Origin: JAQIBY01 sp046546095
GTDB taxonomy: Bacteria > Bacteroidota > Bacteroidia > Bacteroidales > ML635J-15
Length of the DNA stretch: 26,124 nt
Assembly (NCBI GenBank): GCA_046546095.1
Contig: JBKGYK010000046.1
Location: 1 to 26,124 of the forward strand
Direction: 5' to 3'
The notes beneath the pieces are model-generated. The model saw only the letters and a list, made by a program, of their open reading frames with translations, made no database searches and was not told the origin of the DNA. Positions 16,572-23,630 of this stretch are shown here, piece by piece. Each line of letters opens with the position of its first letter. Position 1 is the first letter of the stretch. Made by a program: the position numbers and the translations under genes.

Positions 16572-17179
16572 AAATCATTTGCATAGGCAAAAATTATCGG
16601 GATCACGCCAAAGAAATGAACAGCACACCGGAGAAAGATCCGGTATTCTTTCTCAAGGCCGACTCATGCCTGCAAAAGGATTCCAGACCATTTTTTGTTC
16701 CGGATTTTTCCAAAGAAATACATCATGAAATTGAAATTGTTCTTAGAATCGGGAAAGTGGGACGCAGCATAGCAGAAAAGTTTGCCTCACGCTATTACGA
16801 TGCCTTTACTCTGGGTATAGATTTTACTGCCAGAGACCTGCAGAGGAATGCCAAAGCAAAAGGTTTGCCATGGGAAATTTCCAAATCATTTGACCAGTCA
16901 GCACGCATTGGAAAATGGCTGGACCCCGAACCACTGAAAAATAAGGATAATATCCCATTTTGGCTGAAAAAAAATCAGAATACCGTACAGGAAGGTAATT
17001 CCAGTGATATGATATTTTCTCCCGAGCAGATTATTGCCTATGTCTCACAATTTATGACACTGAAAACAGGCGATTTGATTTTTACAGGTACCCCGAAGGG
17101 TGTAGGCCCTGTAGAGCCCGGAGATACCATCACAGCGGGAACCGGAAAGAACCAGATCCTAAGGTTTCCTGTTAAATAA
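16568..17179 (+). CDS. Fumarylacetoacetate hydrolase family protein
   Basis: A 203-residue short-form FAH-family enzyme (YcgM/FAHD1-like). Family members act as acylpyruvases, oxaloacetate decarboxylases or 2-hydroxyhepta-diene-dioate isomerases. Metal-binding acidic residues appear in HHEIEIVLRIG (the ExE pair) and GIDFTARDLQ (Asp). Other markers are CIGKNYRDHAKEM at the N-terminus, LPWEISKSFDQSA in the middle, and LIFTGTPKGVGPVEPGD near the end. Its ATG overlaps the stop of the exonuclease gene (ATGA), so translation is coupled despite no obvious functional link. A terminator hairpin follows. The actual substrate is not predictable from sequence. Confidence 0.88.
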   Translation: MKIICIGKNYRDHAKEMNSTPEKDPVFFLKADSCLQKDSRPFFVPDFSKEIHHEIEIVLRIGKVGRSIAEKFASRYYDAFTLGIDFTARDLQRNAKAKGLPWEISKSFDQSARIGKWLDPEPLKNKDNIPFWLKKNQNTVQEGNSSDMIFSPEQIIAYVSQFMTLKTGDLIFTGTPKGVGPVEPGDTITAGTGKNQILRFPVK

Positions 17180-17204
17180 CATGATGCAGGACAACGGAAA
17201 AATC

Positions 17205-17240
17205 AAAAATCATGTGGAAAAAAGCATGATTTTTTTATTT
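17205..17240 (+). terminator. Intrinsic terminator after the dnaN-exonuclease-FAH group
   Basis: AAAAATCATG (17205-17214) pairs perfectly with CATGATTTTT (17225-17234) around a 10-nt loop, and the stem runs into a T-rich tract. It is AT-rich but has correct geometry, 25 bp after the stop codon. Confidence 0.7.
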
Positions 17241-17281
17241 TTGTTAAGGATTTAAGTAAAACGTTAAATAATTGACATTCA

Positions 17282-18289
17282 ATGGATTTGATAAGCAGGG
17301 TAATTGAAAGTGCCCAACAACAAAAACAACGAATCGTGCTTCCTGAAAGCATGGAAGAAAGAACCTTACAAGCCGCCGAACAAATTATTGAGAAAAAGAT
17401 AGCTCAGGTGATTTTAATCGGCTCCCCGGAAGAAATTCAAAACAAAGCATCAGAATTGCATCTTAAGAATATTGGCGAGGCAAATATCATTGACCCCGCC
17501 AATTTCGATAAAATGGATGCTTATGTTAGCAAGCTCGTAAAGTTGCGGGAACACAAAGGCATGGACAGAGAAAAAGCCCGCAAGTTGCTGCATGACCCGC
17601 TATATATGGCTGTTATGCTCATTAAAATGGGTGATGCTGATGGTGAGGTGGCCGGAGCTATGAATGCTACCGGCGACGTGTTGCGCCCGGCTTTCCAGAT
17701 TGTGAAAACCAAACCGGGCATCAGTGTGGTGTCAGGTGCGTTCTTTATGATGATTCCGGATAAACAGTTTGGTGATAACGGCCTTATGGTTTTTGCCGAT
17801 TGTGCAGTACATCCGGACCCAACAGCATCCGAACTTGCCGAAATAGCAGTTTCTACCGCTGAGACAGCCCGCGCAATCGGGGATATGGATCCCAGAGTGG
17901 CTATGCTTAGCTTCTCAACCAAAGGCTCTGCAAAACACGAAATGGTTGATAAGGTAATTGATGCTACAAAAATTGCCAGGGAGAAATCACCCGGAATTAA
18001 AATTGATGGTGATTTGCAGGCCGATGCAGCTATTATTCCGGCCATCGGAGATAAAAAAGCCCCCGGCAGTGAAATAGCAGGAAAAGCAAATGTGCTGGTA
18101 TTTCCTACCCTTGAAACAGGGAACATCGCCTATAAACTTGTACAGCGCATGGCAAAAGCCGAGGCTGTTGGACCGGTTTTGCAGGGGATGGCGGCACCCA
18201 TCAATGATTTATCAAGAGGATGCTCGGTAAGTGATATTGTTAATCTGGTAGCCATTACTGTAAATCAGGCCGCCAGCGAAAAGAAATAA
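17282..18289 (+). CDS. pta: Phosphate acetyltransferase
   Basis: Converts acetyl-CoA and phosphate to acetyl phosphate and CoA, the first step of acetate production with ATP yield. The 335-residue protein is the short Pta form, lacking the N-terminal P-loop and DRTGG domains of the enterobacterial enzyme. Recognisable are IVLPESMEERTLQAAE at the start, GDADGEVAGAMNATGDVLRP, the active-site region GAFFMMIPDKQFGDNGLMVF, ADCAVHPDPTASELAEIA, and KANVLVFPTLETGNIAYKLV near the end. It lies 15 bp upstream of ackA in the classic order and forms an operon with it. A terminator immediately upstream isolates it from the FAH gene. Confidence 0.95.
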   Translation: MDLISRVIESAQQQKQRIVLPESMEERTLQAAEQIIEKKIAQVILIGSPEEIQNKASELHLKNIGEANIIDPANFDKMDAYVSKLVKLREHKGMDREKARKLLHDPLYMAVMLIKMGDADGEVAGAMNATGDVLRPAFQIVKTKPGISVVSGAFFMMIPDKQFGDNGLMVFADCAVHPDPTASELAEIAVSTAETARAIGDMDPRVAMLSFSTKGSAKHEMVDKVIDATKIAREKSPGIKIDGDLQADAAIIPAIGDKKAPGSEIAGKANVLVFPTLETGNIAYKLVQRMAKAEAVGPVLQGMAAPINDLSRGCSVSDIVNLVAITVNQAASEKK

Positions 18290-18304
18290 TTAAACAAAAA
18301 AGGT

Positions 18305-19510
18305 ATGAAAATATTAGTTTTGAATTGCGGCAGCTCAAGCATTAAGTATCAATTGCTGGATATGACAGATGAACCTGTCTTGCTTGCCAAAGGGATTGTG
18401 GAAAGAATCGGCCTGGAAGAAGGTGTACTGACACACAAAAGGCCTGAAAAGGAAAAATATGAAATCAAATTGCCAATTGCAGACCATACAATCGGGATCA
18501 ACCTTTTGTTGGATGCCTTGACTCATCGGGATTACGGAGTTATTTCCCAGCTTACCGAAATCAATGCCGTGGGACATCGTGTTGCTCATGGTGGTGAGTA
18601 TTTCAGTGAAAGCAGTTTTATCGATGCACAAGCCAAAGTTTATATCAAGGAATGCTGCGGGCTTGCTCCATTGCATAATCCGGCCAACCTGAAAGGTATT
18701 GAAGCCATGGAAAATCTGCTGCCTGAAGTTCCGCAAGTGGCAGTTTTTGATACATCTTTTCACCAGACAATGCCGGAACATGCATACCATTATGCCATCC
18801 CATACAAATATTACGAAAAACACAAACTCCGCCGTTATGGTTTCCATGGCACGAGCCATAAATTTGTTGCGCAGAAAGCTTGTGATGCTCTGGGATGGAA
18901 TATTGAAAACAAAAAAATCATCACCTGCCACCTTGGTAACGGAGCCTCTGTTTGTGCCATTGAAAATGGTGAATCTGTTGATACATCCATGGGTTTTACT
19001 CCTGTAGAAGGATTGATGATGGGAACACGTGTTGGTGATTTTGACCTGGGCGGACTGTTGCATCTGATGGAAAAAGAAGACCTGAGTATTGCCGATGCAA
19101 ACAAACTTATTAACAAAGAAAGCGGATTGCAGGGCTTTTCCGGTATTTCCAGCGATATGCGCGACCTTGACAATGCCGCAGAAGCCGGTAACCACCGTGC
19201 TGATCTTGCCAAAGAAATGTTTGCATACCGTGTCAGAAAGTATATAGGTGCGTACTCAGCCGCAATGAACGGCCTTGACATGATTATTTTTACCGGTGGT
19301 ATCGGCGAAAATGATAGCAACACCAGAGAACGTATCGCTTCAAAACTCGGTTTTATTGGTGCTGAATTTGATGAAAAAGCCAATGATTGCAGGGGAGAAG
19401 CTTGTCATAGTATAAGTACAGAAATTTCCAATGTGAAAATGCTTGTGGTGTCTACAGATGAAGAACTTGTGATCGCAAGGGATACGAAAAGAATCATATC
19501 AGAATTATAA
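18305..19510 (+). CDS. ackA: Acetate kinase
   Basis: Transfers phosphate from acetyl phosphate to ADP, giving acetate and ATP by substrate-level phosphorylation. The 401-residue length is standard. Motifs of the ASKHA fold acetokinase family are intact: LNCGSSSIKYQL at the N-terminus, GHRVAHGGEYF with the catalytic Arg, VAVFDTSFHQTMPEHAY with the catalytic Asp, RRYGFHGTSHKFV, CHLGNGASVCAI, DTSMGFTPVEGLMMGTRVGD, and FTGGIGENDSNTRE. It follows pta by 15 bp and is followed by an intrinsic terminator. A partial AAAAAGG lies close to the start. Confidence 0.97.
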   Translation: MKILVLNCGSSSIKYQLLDMTDEPVLLAKGIVERIGLEEGVLTHKRPEKEKYEIKLPIADHTIGINLLLDALTHRDYGVISQLTEINAVGHRVAHGGEYFSESSFIDAQAKVYIKECCGLAPLHNPANLKGIEAMENLLPEVPQVAVFDTSFHQTMPEHAYHYAIPYKYYEKHKLRRYGFHGTSHKFVAQKACDALGWNIENKKIITCHLGNGASVCAIENGESVDTSMGFTPVEGLMMGTRVGDFDLGGLLHLMEKEDLSIADANKLINKESGLQGFSGISSDMRDLDNAAEAGNHRADLAKEMFAYRVRKYIGAYSAAMNGLDMIIFTGGIGENDSNTRERIASKLGFIGAEFDEKANDCRGEACHSISTEISNVKMLVVSTDEELVIARDTKRIISEL

Positions 19511-19524
19511 TTTCAAACAAACAC

Positions 19525-19556
19525 AAAGGGATGGGTTATTTACTCATCCCTCTTTT
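19525..19556 (+). terminator. Intrinsic terminator after pta-ackA
   Basis: AGGGATGGGT (19527-19536) pairs with ACTCATCCCT (19542-19551) with one G-U pair and a 5-nt loop, followed by CTTTTCTTT. It separates pta-ackA from ptb-buk. Confidence 0.75.
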
Positions 19557-19617
19557 CTTTATTGCCAGTATTAAATACAATTTGTATTTTCGTGACCAAA
19601 CATAAAAACATCTGAAT

Positions 19618-20517
19618 ATGGCCTTAAAAAAACTTGATGAATTAATTGATATTGCAAAAGGAAAGGAAACCAGACGAATGGTTGTTGCGGCTGCTGCTGA
19701 TGCGCACGTGCTTTCAGCGGTGAAGGAAGCCATGGATAATGATATTGTCAATCCCATCCTGGTAGGAGATGCCGAAAAGATCAAATTCGTAGTGGACAAA
19801 ATCAAGATGGATGCCGGCAAAATTGAAATCATCAATGAACCCGATGATAAAAAAGCCTGCCAGCGTGCAGTATCATTGATAAAGGAAGGCAAAGCAGAAG
19901 TATTGATGAAAGGCCAGGTGGCCACTGCCCTTATTCTGAAAGCAGTACTTGATAAAGAAAACGGTCTGCGCAAAGGATCAACACTCAGCCATTTCGCACT
20001 TTTCGAATCACCATATTATCACAAATTGCTTGGTGTTACAGACGCAGCTATGAATGTGGCTCCGGAATTCAATGATAAAGTGGCAATCGTGAAAAATGCC
20101 GTGGAAGCTATGCATGGAATCGGTGTGGAAATACCCAAAGTAGCCATTCTCGGACCCGTTGAAGTGGTGAACCCAAAAATTGAATCCACGGTGCACGCCT
20201 CCATGCTGACAATGATGAATCGGCGCAAGCAAATCAAAGGATGTCTAATTGACGGACCTTTTGCTGTGGATAACACCATCAGCAAAGAAGCATGTGAACA
20301 AAAAGGCATTGAAAGTGAAGTGGGAGGCGATGCTGATATTTTGGTTGCCCCCGAACTGAATGCTTCCAATATTCTGTATAAAACACTGGCATTCCTCGGT
20401 GGTGCAACTTCCGCGGCAGTTATTATGGGAGCAAAAGTCCCCATCGTGCTGACATCCCGTGCTGATACAGAAAGGGCAAAACTCCTGTCCATTTCTTTTG
20501 CTGCTGCCATGGATTAA
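19618..20517 (+). CDS. ptb: Phosphate butyryltransferase (bifunctional enoyl-CoA hydratase/phosphate acetyltransferase type)
   Basis: Converts butyryl-CoA, or branched-chain acyl-CoA such as isobutyryl-CoA, to the acyl phosphate. The 299-residue protein is a single PTA_PTB domain, homologous to Pta but in the Ptb branch. Visible features are RRMVVAAAADAHVLSAVKEA, NPILVGDAEKIKF, VLMKGQVATALILKAVLD, LRKGSTLSHFALFESPYYHK, TDAAMNVAPEF, and VGGDADILVAPELNASNIL. It is the first gene of the ptb-buk pair, with buk starting 25 bp downstream. Some homologues are annotated as bifunctional, but no extra hydratase domain is present here. Substrate chain length is not predictable. Confidence 0.9.
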   Translation: MALKKLDELIDIAKGKETRRMVVAAAADAHVLSAVKEAMDNDIVNPILVGDAEKIKFVVDKIKMDAGKIEIINEPDDKKACQRAVSLIKEGKAEVLMKGQVATALILKAVLDKENGLRKGSTLSHFALFESPYYHKLLGVTDAAMNVAPEFNDKVAIVKNAVEAMHGIGVEIPKVAILGPVEVVNPKIESTVHASMLTMMNRRKQIKGCLIDGPFAVDNTISKEACEQKGIESEVGGDADILVAPELNASNILYKTLAFLGGATSAAVIMGAKVPIVLTSRADTERAKLLSISFAAAMD

Positions 20518-20542
20518 ATAAGCTTTGAAAAAATACAACACT

Positions 20543-21619
20543 ATGGATACTTACAAACTACTAATCATTAACCCGGGATCAACTTCAACAAAGATCGCGG
20601 TATTTGAAAATGAAAAAAATGTTTTCCAGAAAAATCTGAAACACACTAGCGAAGAGCTTGCCGGTTTTGAGAGCATCACCGACCAGGATGACTTCCGGAA
20701 AGATAAAATTCTGGAAGAAGTGAAAGCTGCCGGACATGATGTGAATGATTTTGATGCCGTTGTTGGCAGGGGTGGGCTTGTGAAATTCATTCCGTCCGGG
20801 ATATATGAAGTGAATGAAGAAATGCGCAAGGATCTGCAGCATTCTCCACTGGGTGAACACGCTTCAAATCTGGGTGGTCTGATTGCTGACGACATAGCTA
20901 AAAGCATTGGCAATGCTAAAGCTTATATCGCAGACCCCGTGGTTGTTGATGAAATGCAGGATCTTGCCCGTGTTGCAGGTCATCCAAAGTTTGAACGGGT
21001 GTCCATATTCCATGCGCTTAACCAAAAAGCCATTGCCCGTACATTTGCCAGGGAAACCGATAAAAAATATGAAGACATCAATGTTATTGTAGCGCATCTG
21101 GGTGGTGGAATTTCTGTTGGTGCTCACCGCAAAGGTGAGGTGATTGATGTAAACAATGCACTGGATGGAGACGGACCGTTTTCTCCGGAAAGATCCGGTG
21201 GTCTGCCAACCGGTCAGATGGCAAAGTTGTGCTTTTCAGGGGATTATACCCTGGCCGATATCAAAAAAATGATCAAAGGCGAGGGAGGATTTGTTGCTTA
21301 TCTGGGTACCAACGATGCTTACGAGGTGGAAATGCGTGCCAAAAAGGGAGACAAAAAAGCTCAGTTTATTTCTGATGCCATGGCCTATCAGGTAGCAAAA
21401 GATATTGGTTCAATGGCAAGCGTCCTACATGGTAAAGTGGATGGCATCCTGATTACAGGAGGAATTGCTTACAATAAACAGTTTGTTCAGTTCATCGAAG
21501 ATATGACCGGATTTATTGCCCCGGTAAAAGCGTACCCCGGAGAGGATGAAATGGCAGCCCTTGCAGGCAACGGACTGATGGTTCTCCGCAAAGAAATTGA
21601 TCCCAAAACCTATAAATAG
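20543..21619 (+). CDS. buk: Butyrate kinase
   Basis: Transfers phosphate from butyryl (or isobutyryl/isovaleryl) phosphate to ADP, yielding ATP and the acid. The 358-residue acetokinase-family protein shows INPGSTSTKIAVFENEK, GRGGLVKFIPSGIYEV, FHALNQKAIARTFA, VAHLGGGISVGAHRKGEVID, GPFSPERSGGLPTGQ, and ITGGIAYNKQFVQFIEDM. These are the Buk versions of the AckA motifs. The frame could start at TTG 20525, adding six residues, but ATG 20543 places the conserved nucleotide-binding strand at the usual distance. It is 25 bp after ptb and 7 bp before ridA, so the three are probably one operon. Confidence 0.94.
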   Translation: MDTYKLLIINPGSTSTKIAVFENEKNVFQKNLKHTSEELAGFESITDQDDFRKDKILEEVKAAGHDVNDFDAVVGRGGLVKFIPSGIYEVNEEMRKDLQHSPLGEHASNLGGLIADDIAKSIGNAKAYIADPVVVDEMQDLARVAGHPKFERVSIFHALNQKAIARTFARETDKKYEDINVIVAHLGGGISVGAHRKGEVIDVNNALDGDGPFSPERSGGLPTGQMAKLCFSGDYTLADIKKMIKGEGGFVAYLGTNDAYEVEMRAKKGDKKAQFISDAMAYQVAKDIGSMASVLHGKVDGILITGGIAYNKQFVQFIEDMTGFIAPVKAYPGEDEMAALAGNGLMVLRKEIDPKTYK

Positions 21620-21626
21620 TACTATT

Positions 21627-22001
21627 ATGGCAAAAATACATCAGACCGACAAGGCTCCCAAAGCCATTGGTCCCTATTCTCAGGCCGTTGAAACAAACGG
21701 TATGCTGTTCATTTCAGGCCAGGTGCCTGTTGACCCCGCTACCGGCAAGATTCCCGATGGCATCGAAGCCCAGACGGAACAGGTAATGAAAAATATCGGT
21801 GCTATTCTCGAAGAAGCCGGTTATACCTACGCTGACGTGATCAAATCAACCTGCCTGCTCAGCGATATGGCAAATTTTAAAGCCATGAACGAAGTGTATG
21901 GAAAATATTACGCTGAAAACCCGCCCGCACGTGCTGCCTTTGCCGTGAAAGAACTGCCGTTGGGTGCTTTGGTGGAGATTGAAACCATCGCTGTAAAATA
22001 G
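21627..22001 (+). CDS. ridA: RidA family reactive intermediate/imine deaminase
   Basis: Small trimeric cytosolic enzyme (124 residues) that hydrolyses reactive enamines and imines such as 2-aminoacrylate, formed by PLP-dependent dehydratases. Family markers are KAPKAIGPYSQAVETNGMLF, SGQVPVDPATGKIPDG, the QTEQVMKNIGAILEEAG helix, and NPPARAAFAVKELPLGALVE, which carries the catalytic Arg and the subunit-interface residues. An in-frame ATG at 21597 lies inside buk; the ATG at 21627 matches homologues (MAKIHQTDKAP). It starts 7 bp after buk, so it is probably co-transcribed with ptb-buk. This may tie it to amino-acid fermentation. A bidirectional terminator follows. Confidence 0.94.
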   Translation: MAKIHQTDKAPKAIGPYSQAVETNGMLFISGQVPVDPATGKIPDGIEAQTEQVMKNIGAILEEAGYTYADVIKSTCLLSDMANFKAMNEVYGKYYAENPPARAAFAVKELPLGALVEIETIAVK

Positions 22002-22020
22002 TTTTTATCTGCTAAATAAC

Positions 22021-22052
22021 AAAAAAGCCGGCATCAAATGCCGGCTTTTTTG
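22021..22052. terminator. Bidirectional intrinsic terminator, ridA / DUF4919 gene
   Basis: GCCGGCAT (22027-22034) and ATGCCGGC (22038-22045) form a perfect 8-bp stem with a 3-nt loop, flanked by A6 on the left and T6 on the right. It is placed between convergent genes. Confidence 0.92.
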
Positions 22053-22086
22053 TTGTCCAGTTTGCCCTTCACTTCTTACGACAATT

Positions 22087-22797
22087 TTATTCATCCACAT
22101 TCTCTTCTTGTTCTTCTTTCAGTAACTCTCTGAATGGAATGTCAATGTTAAAATAAACGACATCTTCTTCGCCGTTCTCGTCAATAACTTCCATTCGGTC
22201 ATAATTCCTGTTGTTTTCTGTTACCAGGCTCTGGGATTGCATCTCCATTTCCAGAAATTCCAGTACACGATACTCCTCACTGATATTGATGACTACCCAT
22301 GCTGTTTTTGCTGATTTACCATCACCACTTTTCAGAATGGATTGCATCAATTCATTAAAGATCATACTGTGCAGCTTGGCCATTTTATCATTCCCGCTTT
22401 CTTTCCATGCTGCATAAGCATAAAAATGAAACATCGGAACATGGAACTGGGTGTGATAAACAGTTTTTACAACTTCGGTTGCTACTTCATATTGCTCACT
22501 GTCCAGAAGTTTGCGTATTTTTTCCAGATCTTCATTTTCAGCATACGGGGAATAACCGGAGGTTCGGGCATAGACCATTCTCAATTCCTGATAATCAATA
22601 TCTGCAGGATTTTCCATGGCTGAATCAACGAGTTGGCTGTATTTATTGTCAGCTTCAGTTTCTTCAAGGCCCAACATGGGATGAATTTTTTCCAGCTCAT
22701 CTTTATCCATAATCTCTGTTTGTTTTTGTAAAACTGAACAGGCACCGGTTAGTAGGATGCTTGCAAAAGCAATGATGACTGTGTATTTGGTTCTCAT
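22087..22797 (-). CDS. DUF4919-like lipoprotein
   Basis: A 236-residue predicted lipoprotein of unknown function. The signal peptide MRTKYTVIIAFASILLTGAC has lipobox LTGAC with the lipid cysteine at residue 20. The mature part resembles Bacteroidota DUF4919 proteins: IDYQELRMVYARTSGYSPY near residue 70, a helical TPR-like middle (VATEVVKTVYHTQFHVPMFH), ILKSGDGKSAKTAWVVINIS, and a C-terminal YFNIDIPFRELLKEE. No catalytic motif is evident. It is monocistronic, sitting between the ribosomal-protein operon and the ridA terminator. The start is set by the lipoprotein signal. Family membership rests on recalled motif similarity and is fairly, not fully, sure. Confidence 0.8.
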   Translation of the reverse strand: MRTKYTVIIAFASILLTGACSVLQKQTEIMDKDELEKIHPMLGLEETEADNKYSQLVDSAMENPADIDYQELRMVYARTSGYSPYAENEDLEKIRKLLDSEQYEVATEVVKTVYHTQFHVPMFHFYAYAAWKESGNDKMAKLHSMIFNELMQSILKSGDGKSAKTAWVVINISEEYRVLEFLEMEMQSQSLVTENNRNYDRMEVIDENGEEDVVYFNIDIPFRELLKEEQEENVDE

Positions 22798-22842
22798 ATG
22801 CTAAGTTTGTTTAGACTAAACGGATTTCAGAATGAAAATGTT

Positions 22843-22880
22843 GCAAAAAAAAAGCTGCCGATACAATACGACAGCTTTCT
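22843..22880 (-). terminator. Intrinsic terminator of the rpsF-rpsR-rplI operon
   Basis: On the minus strand AAAGCTG (22878-22872) pairs with CAGCTTT (22857-22851) and runs into a T9 tract (22852-22844 region). It lies about 20 bp after the rplI stop codon. Confidence 0.75.
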
Positions 22881-22898
22881 TATAATAGAAATGAAATA

Positions 22899-23345
22899 TT
22901 ATTCTTCTGAATACACTTCAAATTCAAACTCTGCGTGGATGTCCTTGTACAGTTTAACACTTGCTTTGTACGTACCTACTTCTTTGATAGGCTCGGAAAG
23001 TTTGATGTTTTTACGATCAACCTTAATTCCTTCTTTCTCCAGCGCCTCTGCAAGGATGATTTCATTTACAGAACCGAATATTTTACCGGCACTGCTGGTT
23101 TTGGCAGGAATCCGCAGCTTAACTTTTTCAATTTTATCAGCCACAGCCTGAGCCTCTTCGCGTAGTTTCTCAATTTTATGAGCGCGTTGACGCAGGTTTT
23201 CATCATGCATTTTCCGTGCAGATTTGGTTGCAATAACTGCCATGCCTTTTGGAATCAGGTAATGGCGGGCGTATCCGTCTTTAACATTGACGATATCGTC
23301 TTTATCTCCTAAGTTGGCGATGTCTTTTTTCAAAATAATGTCCAT
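22899..23345 (-). CDS. rplI: 50S ribosomal protein L9
   Basis: Large-subunit ribosomal protein bL9 (148 residues), which binds 23S rRNA at the base of the L1 stalk and extends outward through a long helix. The N-terminal domain has IILKKDIANLGDKDDIVNVK followed by DGYARHYLIPKGMAVIAT. The long helix spans about 45-75 (NLRQRAHKIEKLREEAQAVA), and the C-terminal domain contains GKIFGSVNEIILAEALEKEG and an acidic tail. It is third and last in rpsF-rpsR-rplI, 15 bp after rpsR. A perfect AAGGAGG precedes its start, which is unusual in this window. Confidence 0.97.
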   Translation of the reverse strand: MDIILKKDIANLGDKDDIVNVKDGYARHYLIPKGMAVIATKSARKMHDENLRQRAHKIEKLREEAQAVADKIEKVKLRIPAKTSSAGKIFGSVNEIILAEALEKEGIKVDRKNIKLSEPIKEVGTYKASVKLYKDIHAEFEFEVYSEE

Positions 23346-23350
23346 GGTTT

Positions 23351-23360
23351 CTCCTCCTTT
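23351..23360 (-). promoter_or_regulatory. Strong Shine-Dalgarno sequence of rplI
   Basis: On the minus strand AAAGGAGGAG lies directly after the rpsR stop codon. AAGGAGG is followed by a 7-nt spacer to the rplI ATG, an ideal geometry. Most other starts in the window have none. Confidence 0.85.
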
Positions 23361-23627
23361 TTATTTCATCAAATCAGTTACATAAGGAAGCAGCGCAATG
23401 TGACGTGCTCTCTTAACAGCTTTGGCTACTTTCCGTTGGTATTTCAGAGAAGTTCCGGTAATACGCCTGGGCAGAATTTTTCCCTGCTCGTTGAGAAAAC
23501 GCTTCAGGAACTGCGGATCTTTGTAATCAACGTATTTGATGCGGTTCTTTTTAAACCGGCAATATTTTTTCTTTTTTACGTCAACAGACGGCGGTGTAAG
23601 ATATCTGATTTCTGATTGCTGTGCCAT
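23361..23627 (-). CDS. rpsR: 30S ribosomal protein S18
   Basis: Small-subunit protein bS18 (88 residues), partner of bS6 on the 30S platform. The core is clear: KKKYCRFKKNRIKYVDYKD, then FLKRFLNEQGKILPRRITG and TSLKYQRKVAKAVKRARHIA, ending ALLPYVTDLMK. In Bacteroidota ribosomes bS18, with bS6 and bS21, forms the pocket that hides the 16S anti-SD tail. It lies 3 bp after rpsF with no ssb or priB gene between them. Its start is preceded by a perfect AAGGAGG that overlaps the end of rpsF. Confidence 0.97.
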   Translation of the reverse strand: MAQQSEIRYLTPPSVDVKKKKYCRFKKNRIKYVDYKDPQFLKRFLNEQGKILPRRITGTSLKYQRKVAKAVKRARHIALLPYVTDLMK

Positions 23628-23630
23628 AAT

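Noticed and set aside
17521..18126. Minus-strand open frame (201 codons) inside pta
   Set aside because: Antisense to a confirmed gene, with Ser/Ala/Pro-rich low-information translation typical of frame shadows.
18335..19195. Long minus-strand open frame (286 codons) inside ackA
   Set aside because: It lies wholly within a clearly recognised acetate kinase gene and its translation shows no family signature; it is a shadow of the coding strand.
22809..22821. 13-bp palindrome GTTTAGACTAAAC upstream of the DUF4919 gene as an operator
   Set aside because: A short AT-rich perfect palindrome can arise by chance; no second copy was seen and no regulator is known, so it is not listed as a feature.
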